Below are positions 54,633 to 63,084 of a DNA stretch of 64,000 nucleotides, piece after piece; the first letter of the stretch is position 1, and every line of letters begins with the position of its first letter. Source of the stretch: Ruminococcus sp. AM36-2AA (GTDB taxonomy: Bacteria > Bacillota > Clostridia > Lachnospirales > Lachnospiraceae). The stretch covers positions 1-64,000 of the forward strand of contig NZ_QTYB01000008.1 in assembly GCF_003461955.1 (NCBI RefSeq), in the 5' to 3' direction. A program made the position numbers and the translations under genes. A model generated the notes under the pieces. It made no database searches. It worked only from the letters and a program-made list of their open reading frames with translations, and had not been told where the DNA came from.

Positions 54633-55700
54633 ATGAAACACATCGTACTTACCGGCGGTGGTACTGCCGGCCATGTAACTCCAAATATTGCCCTGATCCC
54701 AAGACTTAAGGAGCTGGGTTATACAATTTCCTATATCGGTTCCTATGAAGGAATCGAAAAAAAACTGATCGAAGAACTTGGAATCCCTTATTATGGAATT
54801 TCATCTGGAAAACTGAGACGCTACTTCGATCTAAAAAACTTTTCTGACCCGTTTCGTGTCCTGAAAGGCTTCAGCCAGGCCAGAAAAATTCTGAAAGATC
54901 TGAAACCGGACGTTGTTTTTTCCAAAGGCGGATTCGTTACAGTTCCTGTTGTAATTGCGGCAAAACGCCTGAAAATCCCAGCACTTATCCATGAATCAGA
55001 TATGACTCCCGGACTCGCCAATAAACTCTGTCTCTCATCTGCATCAAAAATATGCTGTAACTTCCCGGAAACTGTCAATAATCTTCCTGCTGACAAAGCA
55101 GTTCTTACCGGAACTCCGATCCGTCAGGAACTTCTTTCCGGAAATGCGGACGCTGGTCGTAAATTCTGTGGTTTCACTGCTGACAAGCCAGTAATTATGG
55201 TTATTGGCGGCAGTCTCGGCGCAGCTTCTGTAAACGACAATGTCCGTAAGATTCTTCCGGAACTTCTGAAAGATTTCCAGGTTGTTCATCTTTGCGGAAA
55301 AGGTAAAACCGATGAAAGTCTTAAAGGTACCACCAGGTATGTCCAGTATGAATATATCCAGGATGAACTTCCGGATCTGTTCGCTATGGCTGATGTTGTG
55401 ATTTCACGTGCAGGTGCCAATGCAATCTGCGAAATCCGCGAGCTGCATAAACCGAATCTTCTGATTCCACTTTCCGCAAAAGCAAGTCGTGGTGATCAGA
55501 TTCTCAATGCACGTTCTTTTGAACGCCAGGGATTCAGCATGGTCCTGGAGGAAGAAGAAATCACAGAAACAAAACTTCTGGACACCATCCACCAGCTTTA
55601 TACTGACCGTCAGAAATATACAGAAGCCATGGCTGGAAACGGTCGTGTAGATTCTATCAGCAAGATCACAGAGCTTATTGAAGAATGCGCCCGTTCCTGA
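54633..55700 (+). CDS. murG: MurG, undecaprenyl-PP-MurNAc-pentapeptide GlcNAc transferase
   Basis: 355 residues from ATG 54633, eight bases after AGGAGG; an in-frame start at 54600 lacks a site. LTGGGTAGHVTPNIAL (G loop 1), the VVFSKGGFVTVPVV loop, VIGGSLGAASVN and SRAGANAICEI are diagnostic. It converts lipid I to lipid II at the membrane. It is the only plus-strand gene among the sigma and anti-sigma-like genes and ends at a two-way terminator. The rest of the mur genes are elsewhere except murC. Confidence 0.96.
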   Translation: MKHIVLTGGGTAGHVTPNIALIPRLKELGYTISYIGSYEGIEKKLIEELGIPYYGISSGKLRRYFDLKNFSDPFRVLKGFSQARKILKDLKPDVVFSKGGFVTVPVVIAAKRLKIPALIHESDMTPGLANKLCLSSASKICCNFPETVNNLPADKAVLTGTPIRQELLSGNADAGRKFCGFTADKPVIMVIGGSLGAASVNDNVRKILPELLKDFQVVHLCGKGKTDESLKGTTRYVQYEYIQDELPDLFAMADVVISRAGANAICEIRELHKPNLLIPLSAKASRGDQILNARSFERQGFSMVLEEEEITETKLLDTIHQLYTDRQKYTEAMAGNGRVDSISKITELIEECARS

Positions 55701-55724
55701 TCATTCACTTTCTGTAAAAAACTC

Positions 55725-55758
55725 TGCCATTTCCAGGAAATGGCAGGGTTTCTTTTTA
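55725..55758. terminator. Two-way terminator between murG and the sigma gene
   Basis: CTGCCATTT pairs with AAATGGCAG with a five-base loop (CCAGG); a T-rich stretch follows on the plus strand. Confidence 0.8.
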
Positions 55759-56283
55759 TTCGTAAACTTTACGAAACTCTTCTTTCAGCCAGCGCTTTGC
55801 CTTATATATCCTGTTATTCACACCACTCTTTGTCAATCCAAACTCTTCTGCAACTATCTCAACTGGAATATCCAGATATTTGACCTGAATCAGGATTTCA
55901 TAATTAAGAGGCTGTTCTTCACGAAATCTTTCCAACACCATGTACATAAATTCTTTCTTCTCTTTACGCAGAATTACTTCTTCCGCATCAACAGATCTCC
56001 GAACTTCCAGAATTTCCGAAATATCTTCTGTACAGACAAACTCATGTCTGGAACTGGACTTCTTTTTATAATCCATTGCTTTATTCACGGAAGATCTGCG
56101 TATCAGGGAATACATCATTTTTTCATTGTCAACATTCAGTCCTTTTCTCATGTTGTACATTTTATAAAGTACATCCTGGCTGACATCGTCTGCCATATTC
56201 CAGTCGTGCAGGATTCCGTATGCGTATGCTTTGGATATTTTTCGATATTTAAGGTAAAACTCTTCGTATGTCTGATTTTTCAT
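55756..56283 (-). CDS. Sigma-70 family (ECF-like) sigma factor
   Basis: 175 residues with region 2 (about 12-75: AYGILHDWNMADDVSQDVLYKMY) and region 4 (about 120-170: VEIVAEEFGLTKSGVNNRIYKAKRWLKEEF), and no regions 1 or 3, as in ECF sigma factors. AGAGGA precedes the ATG. A DUF4367 membrane protein gene, a likely anti-sigma, lies downstream on the same strand beyond the opposite-facing murG. The regulon is unknown, but a wall or envelope signal is plausible from context. Confidence 0.85.
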   Translation of the reverse strand: MKNQTYEEFYLKYRKISKAYAYGILHDWNMADDVSQDVLYKMYNMRKGLNVDNEKMMYSLIRRSSVNKAMDYKKKSSSRHEFVCTEDISEILEVRRSVDAEEVILRKEKKEFMYMVLERFREEQPLNYEILIQVKYLDIPVEIVAEEFGLTKSGVNNRIYKAKRWLKEEFRKVYE

Positions 56284-56306
56284 TTTTCCTCTTTAGTAGG
56301 TATTTA

Positions 56307-56711
56307 TCAGTCTCTGACCTTTTTCAGAATTTCATCTCTCACCTCATCGCTGAGCTCTCCGGCTTTCCAGGTCAGTCCAACTTCATCACCTTTATATCTC
56401 GGAATCAGGTGCATATGAAAATGAAATACAGTCTGTCCTGCAATCTCTCCATTATTCTGGACAATATTAAATCCATCACAGTTTAATGCATCTGTCAGCT
56501 TTCCAGCCATTTTTTTTGCGAGGATCATTGCCTTTCCTGCTGTCTCATCTGGAAGCTCATAAATATTAGCTGCATGTTTTTTCGGTAAGATCAGAGAATG
56601 ACCTTTACTTGCCGGACCCAGATCAAGAATTACACGAAAATCCTCATCCTCATAAAGTGTTGCTGCTGGAATTTCTCCATTTGCAATTTTACAAAATATA
56701 CAATCTCCCAT
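56307..56711 (-). CDS. HIT family protein
   Basis: 134 residues. CIFCKIANGEIP at the N-terminus and HFHMHLIPR at about 96-104 are the HINT-type histidine triad. The family hydrolyses AMP from amines or nucleotidyl phosphoramidates; the cellular substrate is unknown. It lies 23 bases upstream of the sigma gene on the same strand and may be co-transcribed. GGAGG precedes the ATG. Confidence 0.93.
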   Translation of the reverse strand: MGDCIFCKIANGEIPAATLYEDEDFRVILDLGPASKGHSLILPKKHAANIYELPDETAGKAMILAKKMAGKLTDALNCDGFNIVQNNGEIAGQTVFHFHMHLIPRYKGDEVGLTWKAGELSDEVRDEILKKVRD

Positions 56712-56833
56712 TGTTTTATCCTCCTAGCTTAAATAGTTGTTATTCTTATTTTGTCGTATTTTCTCGATTTTTTCAATACTGTTCTTGTTGATATTTGGAA
56801 TTTCTGATGTTAATATTTTTTTGAGGTGATAAC

Positions 56834-57508
56834 ATGTGCAACGACGACACAGTTAATGAATTAAAAAAAGATTTTCATTACACACTTTCTAAATTTTCTC
56901 ATGAAATCCGTAATCCGCTGACTCTGATCAACAGCGGACTTCAGATGATCGCATCCGCCCATCCAGAAGTTGAGGATTATGAACACTGGGATGATGTTAT
57001 GGATAATCTCAGTTATGTGCGGGAACTTCTTGATGAACTTTCTGCATTTAATAACGCAGGACGGGTCAAACCCGAAGCAACCGATACCGGTATGTATCTG
57101 AAAACAGTTCTTTCTTCTGTCAAACCTACTCTGGACTATCTGGATATCCGTCTTGTGACAGACATTCCCAATGATCTTCCGACACTGATGCTAGACAGAA
57201 TCCAAATCCGGCAGATGCTTCTGAACCTTCTTAAGAATGCCTGGGAAGCAGTTCCTGTTCCCGGCGGACAGATCTCTGTGACAGCTTTTACTGAAAAATC
57301 TGGTATTTGTATCAATATTCAGGATAATGGATGTGGAATTTCCAAAGAACAGCTTGCAAGTATCTTCCAGCCGTTTTTTACAACAAAAGAAAACGGCACC
57401 GGTCTGGTGCTTGCTATTTCCAGACAGGTAGCTGAAGCGCACCATGGCAGTATTTCCATAGAAAGTACCCCTGGTCAGGGAACCGTTTTCCATATTTTTC
57501 TTGGATGA
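56834..57508 (+). CDS. Soluble histidine kinase without sensor domain
   Basis: 224 residues comprising only the catalytic core. The H box FSHEIRNPLTLI places the phospho-His at about residue 23, so there is no room for a sensor. N box LLNLLKNAWEA, G1 DNGCGIS, F box FQPFFTTK and G2 GTGLVLAIS follow; Val replaces the usual Gly in G2. There is no membrane segment or partner regulator nearby. Orphan kinases of this kind in spore formers often feed Spo0A, but that is inference. GAGGTG precedes the ATG. Its 3' end overlaps the convergent rhomboid gene by 34 bases. Confidence 0.87.
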   Translation: MCNDDTVNELKKDFHYTLSKFSHEIRNPLTLINSGLQMIASAHPEVEDYEHWDDVMDNLSYVRELLDELSAFNNAGRVKPEATDTGMYLKTVLSSVKPTLDYLDIRLVTDIPNDLPTLMLDRIQIRQMLLNLLKNAWEAVPVPGGQISVTAFTEKSGICINIQDNGCGISKEQLASIFQPFFTTKENGTGLVLAISRQVAEAHHGSISIESTPGQGTVFHIFLG

Positions 57509-58077
57509 TAGAATATCACTGCAGTCAGAAAACCGCACAGCAAACCGCCAATATGAGCTATATTATCAACACCTTCACTTGCAAAACCAAAATACAGAGA
57601 AAACGCAGCCATGATCAGCATTTGTCTTATGGTCAGATCTGAAACTTTTCCTCTGTGACGGATTATCACATAGATCATTCCTCCCATAACTGCAAATACC
57701 GCACCAGATGCTCCTGCGGATAATGTGTATTTTTCTGTCTGCATATCAAAAAACAAAGAGAGCAGATTTCCTCCAAGACCTCCAAGAATATAAATCAGAA
57801 TAAATTTTATTTTTCCAACAACAGGTTCCAGCCGTTGTCCGAGAACAAACAGTACCAACATATTATTGATCAGATGGGGAGCTCCGAAATGCAGGAACAT
57901 GCTGGTAAACATACGATACCACTGTCCCTGTTCAAAGATCAGAGGTGCATAAACCGCACCACATTCCAGCATATGCTGTCCATTCTCAGAGCCACCGGTA
58001 ATCTCTACAATGAGAAAAATTAATGCATTTAACAGAATCAGCAATATCGTCACAGGTTCTTTTTTTATTTCTTCCAC
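57475..58077 (-). CDS. Rhomboid family intramembrane serine protease
   Basis: 200 residues with about six membrane segments. The catalytic Ser is in SAGASGAVFAVMGG (near 120) and the His in NIAHIGGLLCGF (near 175); the HFGAPHLINNMLVL stretch supplies the conserved loop-1 and oxyanion His/Asn. It cleaves membrane proteins within the bilayer; substrates are unknown. The start is a GTG with GAGG six bases upstream. Its last 34 bases overlap the kinase gene. 58078-58219 upstream holds no gene. Confidence 0.93.
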   Translation of the reverse strand: MEEIKKEPVTILLILLNALIFLIVEITGGSENGQHMLECGAVYAPLIFEQGQWYRMFTSMFLHFGAPHLINNMLVLFVLGQRLEPVVGKIKFILIYILGGLGGNLLSLFFDMQTEKYTLSAGASGAVFAVMGGMIYVIIRHRGKVSDLTIRQMLIMAAFSLYFGFASEGVDNIAHIGGLLCGFLTAVIFYHPRKIWKTVP

Positions 58078-58219
58078 TTAAGTCCTCTTTTCTGTAACAT
58101 CTCCGGAAAATCATTTCCAGTTTGTGGTCAGTTTATTGGACTATTTTATCAGATTTTCATTATATAAACAACCTGCGGTCTTCTATATAATACGACATAA
58201 ACCCTGTTTTTTCGCTTTG

Positions 58220-59671
58220 TTATCTCAAAAAAATATAGCGGGCCTGTGCAAAATCTACTTCATCCTCATCTTTCAATAGATGTTCTTCTCCAGCTTTCAA
58301 CATCTGCCCATTAACAGATGTTCCATTTCTGGAATTCAGATCTGTCAGATAATATTCTCCGTCTCTTTTTCTGATCTTGGCATGAATCCGGCTGACCGTA
58401 GGCATATTGATCACAGCGTCTGATGCTGTCTCCAGTTTTCCGATCACAACAATCTCCTGTTCAAGATATATCGTTGCCAGTTCTCCCGGTTCACGGCTTA
58501 CCAGTGTGGCCGGACCCTTCACCAAGCCTGACGTAAGAACCATGGTTTCTCCGAATCCCTCTTCTGCCTCTCTTATCATTTCCTGTTTTTCTCCGTGTTT
58601 CTTTGATGTTTTTTCCATTTTCTCTTCCCATTCCGTTTCTATTCCTTCCTCTATATCCGTATCCATATTCTTTTCTTCTGAATATGCAGAATCTTTTTTC
58701 ACAGATTTTTTCTTTTCTGATATTTTCACCGGAAGATCCTGTTCTTTCCTGGAAAATCTTTTTATCAGCCAGAAAGATAACATCCCCAGGATCATTATTC
58801 CCAGAACTCCACACAGAAAAATTTCAGTGCTTACCCTGGGCAGGTATCCTGTTGCCATTCCCATGGCAGCTCCCAGCAGAACCAGAACAGCTGCCGCAAA
58901 TCCCGCTGCTTTTTTCCCTATATCTGTTTTCTTTTCTGCATCCTCTTTCGACTTTTTCTTTTTTCTCTTTCCTGCCTTTTTTGATTTTTCTGTTTCTGCT
59001 TCAGAGTCCCGTTCCCAGTTTTCCATATCCCACAATTCTTTCTGTTCTTTCTCCGATGTTACTTTCTTCTGTACTGATACAGTTGCCTGTTTTTTTTCAT
59101 ATGCTTCAAAATCTTCCTGATTTCCATTGCTTACTTTATACAATTCTTCCTTGATATATTCCAGATGAAAGCTGTCCTCCAGTGCCCTTCTGTATACACT
59201 GTACCCCAGCATAACTGCCTTTCCATCCTCATGATCCAGTTTTGGAAGAAGATATTCTGCAAGATTCTGAAACTGCTCCTGTATCTCTCCATGAAATCCG
59301 GGCATATAGCAAAAGCGAACATTGTTCTTTTCCGCATCCAGATAAATATATTCCGGCTCCAGGATCAGCTGACAGGGATTCAGAAGATATTCCGACATCG
59401 CTTCCATCACCTGAATAAAACCGCCAAGAATTACCTGAAGTTCTTCCATTCCGATTTTTCTGTTTTCGAAAAGTGCAGTCATCGAATGTCTGGAAGTCAC
59501 ATCATAATACACCATAAATTTTCCATCGATTCCCTGAATACGGCATTGCAGAAGATCAGGTACCACATTTGCCACAATCATCCTCACCTGATAAGAATCC
59601 GTATTAATCGTATCTTCTCCTGTCAGTATCAGATAATTATGATTCATATCTCTTTTATATTCTGATCTCAT
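58220..59671 (-). CDS. FHA domain membrane protein with DUF6382-like N-terminus
   Basis: 483 residues. Residues about 1-180 match what I know as DUF6382. A charged Lys/Glu linker, two membrane segments (about 250-310) and another charged linker follow. The C-terminal FHA domain (about 400-483) has SRIHAKI and NSRNGTSVNG, the phosphothreonine-binding residues. It begins one base after the TadE gene, at the end of the Tad locus, so it may link Ser/Thr phosphorylation to pilus or secretion control. FHA and Tad genes are associated in other bacteria; the role here is inference. Confidence 0.8.
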   Translation of the reverse strand: MRSEYKRDMNHNYLILTGEDTINTDSYQVRMIVANVVPDLLQCRIQGIDGKFMVYYDVTSRHSMTALFENRKIGMEELQVILGGFIQVMEAMSEYLLNPCQLILEPEYIYLDAEKNNVRFCYMPGFHGEIQEQFQNLAEYLLPKLDHEDGKAVMLGYSVYRRALEDSFHLEYIKEELYKVSNGNQEDFEAYEKKQATVSVQKKVTSEKEQKELWDMENWERDSEAETEKSKKAGKRKKKKSKEDAEKKTDIGKKAAGFAAAVLVLLGAAMGMATGYLPRVSTEIFLCGVLGIMILGMLSFWLIKRFSRKEQDLPVKISEKKKSVKKDSAYSEEKNMDTDIEEGIETEWEEKMEKTSKKHGEKQEMIREAEEGFGETMVLTSGLVKGPATLVSREPGELATIYLEQEIVVIGKLETASDAVINMPTVSRIHAKIRKRDGEYYLTDLNSRNGTSVNGQMLKAGEEHLLKDEDEVDFAQARYIFLR

Positions 59672-59672
59672 T

Positions 59673-60104
59673 TTAATTTTTCACCTCTTTCAGCGCATCT
59701 GCCGCTCCCTTTATCCTGCGTATCCATCCTACAGGACGTAACGGTTTCGCTGTTCCGCTGACTGTAATATTCCATTTTTGTCCGAGAAACCCTGCCGGTA
59801 TCTCCATACGATAAGTTACCTGCACATTTTTTCCCGCATTTGTCTGCATACTCAGGTTTTCCCCTCCAGGCAGTCCCTGGCTTCCAAGCATCCGTCCCTG
59901 AATATCCGCTGTCTCATATATATTTGCTTCTTTTTTATATCCTTCCATACTGCCACTTACTGCCGCCTCATATGCAGCTGCTGTCAACCACGCCCTATTA
60001 TGTACAAAAAAATCCAGATACAACATACTCATAATAACCGTGAGCAATAACGGCATCAGCAGTGCCGCTTCCAACGTAAAACTTCCTTTTTTCAGTTTTT
60101 TCAC
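59673..60104 (-). CDS. TadE-like pseudopilin
   Basis: 143 residues. The N-terminal KKGSFTLEAALLMPLLLTVIMSMLYL is a TadE-type segment: a basic start, then Glu at position +5 of the hydrophobic helix, as recognised by prepilin peptidase. The rest is a small outer domain. TadE-like proteins are minor pilins needed for Flp pilus assembly. The GTG start overlaps the prepilin peptidase stop (GTGA), with GGAGGTG upstream. Confidence 0.85.
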   Translation of the reverse strand: MKKLKKGSFTLEAALLMPLLLTVIMSMLYLDFFVHNRAWLTAAAYEAAVSGSMEGYKKEANIYETADIQGRMLGSQGLPGGENLSMQTNAGKNVQVTYRMEIPAGFLGQKWNITVSGTAKPLRPVGWIRRIKGAADALKEVKN

Positions 60105-60517
60105 AAAAATACACCTCCAAGATATCCTGCAAGCAAAAATGGTACAAACGGTATTTCAATATCCCTCTGTTTTTTTAACACGAGAAGCTGAATTCCGGAA
60201 TATATCCCACACAGCAAAAGCGCAGCAAAAAGTATTCCGATCAGCTCTCCTGCTGTCATCACAGACCCCATTGCTATTATAAGGAGACCGTCTCCTGCTC
60301 CGATCTCTCCTCCTGTGAGCGCAGATATTATTGCGGCAAATATCCCGATTCCCATTGAAATCAGCCCATCCGGCCACAAACTTCCTTCTGTTATCCTCCA
60401 CAATATACCTCCCACCAGGAACAGACAAAACACCGGAAAACAAATCTCTTTTTTCCGGATATCTGTCCATGTATTAATTCCAAGAAATGCCATCATACAT
60501 ATTTCGCCTCTGCTCAT
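60101..60517 (-). CDS. Prepilin peptidase (TadV/CpaA-like, A24 family)
   Basis: About 138 residues from ATG 60517 (GAGGAG five bases upstream); the frame opens earlier at 60547. Four to five membrane segments are present. The two catalytic Asp are in NTWTDIRKKEI (near 15) and GAGDGLL, the GxGD motif (near 75). It lacks an N-methylation domain, like CpaA/TadV. It should process the Flp pilin and the TadE-like proteins encoded on either side. Confidence 0.9.
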   Translation of the reverse strand: MSRGEICMMAFLGINTWTDIRKKEICFPVFCLFLVGGILWRITEGSLWPDGLISMGIGIFAAIISALTGGEIGAGDGLLIIAMGSVMTAGELIGILFAALLLCGIYSGIQLLVLKKQRDIEIPFVPFLLAGYLGGVFL

Positions 60518-60528
60518 AGCTTCTCCTC

Positions 60529-61305
60529 TCATCCACAACGTCCACACGCATTCATTTCTCCGGATACTTCCGATTCTTTCACCATACGGACAGATCGTTT
60601 CAATGCACTGCAGCTTTCTCTGTTATGAAAACGATTGCTCTTTTTTGTGATATATACAACACCTGCGGGTTCCTGACCACGGCTGCACAGTTCACATGCC
60701 TGATACTTTTCGCCGTATGTATTTTTCATATTTTTCACAGCTGATCCTGATACCTGCTGTACCGACAGATTCAGATAGCTACATCCCAGTTTTCTGTGAT
60801 ATACAGTTCCTGACTCTGTGACATATACCATTGGCTGATTTTCTGCCGCCGTGTTTTCTTCTTCATATTTCACACCTGTCCACGCATGAACTTTTACTGT
60901 ATTGTGGAAACAGACCCTTGGTAACGGCAGTAAACCGCCTACAGGCTGGCAGGAATATACATCTGGCAATACGATATTCTCCGCTCCGGAATTACCGGCT
61001 CCATATGCATACATTCCCGCCTCCTTGGCCTTCTGGCACAATTCTGTCAGATGCTCTGTCTGCACTTTATAAATATCCATAAACGAGATCAAAGTGATCA
61101 CACCAAACAAAAATATCGGAAGAACCAGAGCAGCTTCCACGGTAAGACTTGCCCTTTTCAAAAAGGTGCACAGGGATGCCTTTCCAGAAAGTGGTTTCCT
61201 GCTCATCGGGGAAAGCAGAAAAAACCTTCTCGGAGAGCGCCTTTCTCTTTTCTGATCCAGTCTGTTTATCTGATTTTTATCTTCTTTTTCTTTCTGAAAA
61301 AGCAT
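60529..61305 (-). CDS. TadE-like protein with two Cys/His motif repeats
   Basis: 258 residues. After a long basic leader (about 1-50) comes a TadE-type segment (ASLTVEAALVLPIFLFGVITL, about 52-72). The outer part ends in two similar modules, TVYHRKLGCSYL...CELCSRG (about 165-205) and NRFHNRESCSAL...CGRCG (about 220-258), each with HxxxxC and CxxC spaced like a small metal site. The Cys-rich repeat is unusual for a pseudopilin. GAGGTG precedes the ATG. It lies between DUF5702 and the prepilin peptidase genes. Confidence 0.75.
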   Translation of the reverse strand: MLFQKEKEDKNQINRLDQKRERRSPRRFFLLSPMSRKPLSGKASLCTFLKRASLTVEAALVLPIFLFGVITLISFMDIYKVQTEHLTELCQKAKEAGMYAYGAGNSGAENIVLPDVYSCQPVGGLLPLPRVCFHNTVKVHAWTGVKYEEENTAAENQPMVYVTESGTVYHRKLGCSYLNLSVQQVSGSAVKNMKNTYGEKYQACELCSRGQEPAGVVYITKKSNRFHNRESCSALKRSVRMVKESEVSGEMNACGRCG

Positions 61306-61323
61306 CCCTGTACACCTCTCTTT

Positions 61324-62817
61324 CTATTCATATGCATACTGTCGTGTGACTGTAAATGTTTTCTTGTTATTTGCTTTTACATCTGCAGAAGCTTCCAGGG
61401 CAACAATACAGTGATCCATCCGAAATCCCGGTCTTTTCCCTTTTTCGCGGATCGAACATTCAATCATATCCATTCCTCTTATCACCTTTTCCTGCTTTCC
61501 CTTGGCAATAAGAAGCACACGCAGATAATCTTCATAGGACATTCCCCCTTTAGAGTCTTTCCTCGATGTGTCCAGATGATCCAGAATGTGAGACAGGTTG
61601 CTTAATGACAACTGCCAGTCTGACGCATTTTTTACAAGAGGAACATGACCGCCCGCAAAAAGTTCCCGGACATCCAGTACGCTCTCCGCAAAAGCCCAGC
61701 ATACGAGCAATGCCGCTTCGATCACTGCAGCTGCCGGCGGAACCAGAAAGCTGGATGCGATCGCCAGTGACAATGTCTCCAGCTGAATTCGTTTTCCTCC
61801 ATCAGCTAATAGATGTGCCATATTAACGCCCTGCCGGATCAGGAGAAGTTTTGCAGCTACAGATTTGAGATTTTCTCTGTCACTGTTTTTTCCACCAAGA
61901 ATATATTCCACCTGATAATTCAGCCCTGATGCAGCCGGCTTTCGGTAATTTCCCAGTTTTTTCAGTAGATACTGTCCGAAAAGAATTCCCGAAGTGTACG
62001 AATTATCGGTCTGTATGCCGGAATCCATCAGCATTCCTGTTTGAAGCGTTCTTCCAGATGTCAGTGTTCTTTTGTCCGTAACAGCATCTGAAATCCCACG
62101 TTCTGTCGGAACTACCAGATCGATCAGTCCCATTTTTCGTACTCTTCGAATCACAGGAATAGGATTTTCCACATCTTTGTTTACACCACCGGTAAAATCT
62201 TCACTGCTTCCTCCATCTCCAAAATCGTCCGAATCTTTCTGATTTTCCTGGTTCTTTTCGGCTTCTTCACTTTTCTGTGCAGCATCCGAAATCTCTGAGT
62301 CATAAGAATTCATTGTATCTTCATTTTCCGCCTGCTCTCCTTTTCGTTCTGCTGCTTCTGTTTTCTCTTCCTGGTCCTGTAATTTTCCAAGAAGGATCTG
62401 TACCCCCTGACTTCCCAGTGTTTCACGCATATATCTGACCGCCTGCCCAAAAAACACTTCGCCGTTTCCATCAGTCAGCATACGATATCCGTTAAAGCCA
62501 CCCTGCAGAAGTTCCAGTTTCTGGCTGTTCTGTTTTAACACAGGCTTCATATAGGACTGAAAATTCTCATATACGGATGCCATATCCGGTTCCTCTTTCC
62601 CGCCTGCATATAATGCAAACAGGTCATAATCCTCCAGAAGTGTCCGGTCATACTGTCCGAACAGAGAATACAGACCGATATCCATACTGTTCAGGATCTG
62701 CGTTCTGGCAGCTGACATGCGTACTGATTCAATACTTGCGCTTACAAGAGACAGGATCAGACTTAAGATCAGTGCCAGAAAAATCGTGATACTGCCCTTT
62801 TTCACTGTTTTCACCAA
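61324..62817 (-). CDS. DUF5702 protein of the Tad locus
   Basis: 497 residues. An N-terminal segment KKGSITIFLALILSLILSLVSA resembles a TadE/TadG-type prepilin leader. A Glu/Asp/Gln-rich linker lies at about 145-215. The C-terminal part is mixed helical and includes a hydrophobic stretch near 345-375. It matches DUF5702, found in clostridial Tad loci, possibly in the role of TadG. The start is uncertain: TTG 62817 is seven bases after GGAGAG, and GTG codons follow at 62814 and 62805. Confidence 0.78.
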   Translation of the reverse strand: MVKTVKKGSITIFLALILSLILSLVSASIESVRMSAARTQILNSMDIGLYSLFGQYDRTLLEDYDLFALYAGGKEEPDMASVYENFQSYMKPVLKQNSQKLELLQGGFNGYRMLTDGNGEVFFGQAVRYMRETLGSQGVQILLGKLQDQEEKTEAAERKGEQAENEDTMNSYDSEISDAAQKSEEAEKNQENQKDSDDFGDGGSSEDFTGGVNKDVENPIPVIRRVRKMGLIDLVVPTERGISDAVTDKRTLTSGRTLQTGMLMDSGIQTDNSYTSGILFGQYLLKKLGNYRKPAASGLNYQVEYILGGKNSDRENLKSVAAKLLLIRQGVNMAHLLADGGKRIQLETLSLAIASSFLVPPAAAVIEAALLVCWAFAESVLDVRELFAGGHVPLVKNASDWQLSLSNLSHILDHLDTSRKDSKGGMSYEDYLRVLLIAKGKQEKVIRGMDMIECSIREKGKRPGFRMDHCIVALEASADVKANNKKTFTVTRQYAYE

Positions 62818-62870
62818 GAGGGTACTCTCCTTTCCAAAACGTCAGGATATTCTACCGTTTTTTCTTATTC

Positions 62871-63050
62871 TCAGATTGCATTACTTTGTTTTGTGATTTT
62901 TGCAAGAATTTTTTTGACAAGAGCGGTAAGCTGTTCCTTAAAGATGACGACCAGACTGATCAGAACCACCAGAATCAGGATAATTTCCACAACTCCTACC
63001 GCATCTTCTTCTATCGCAAATTCTTTCACACATCTCCATATATTTTTCAT
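62871..63050 (-). CDS. Flp-type pilin (major pilin candidate)
   Basis: 59 residues, too short for many gene finders. The N-terminus is KNIWRCVKEFAIEEDAVGVV followed by a hydrophobic helix EIILILVVLISLVVIF and a short Lys-rich tail (LTALVKKI...KQSNAI). The pattern of a short acidic leader, Gly, Val and Glu at the start of the helix matches Flp type IVb pilins, cleaved after the Gly. GAGGTG lies four bases before the ATG. It sits between tadC and the DUF5702 gene, where the pilin is expected. Confidence 0.85.
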   Translation of the reverse strand: MKNIWRCVKEFAIEEDAVGVVEIILILVVLISLVVIFKEQLTALVKKILAKITKQSNAI

Positions 63051-63084
63051 TTGTCACCTCGCATTTCTGTTGCCCTGTGCTTTT

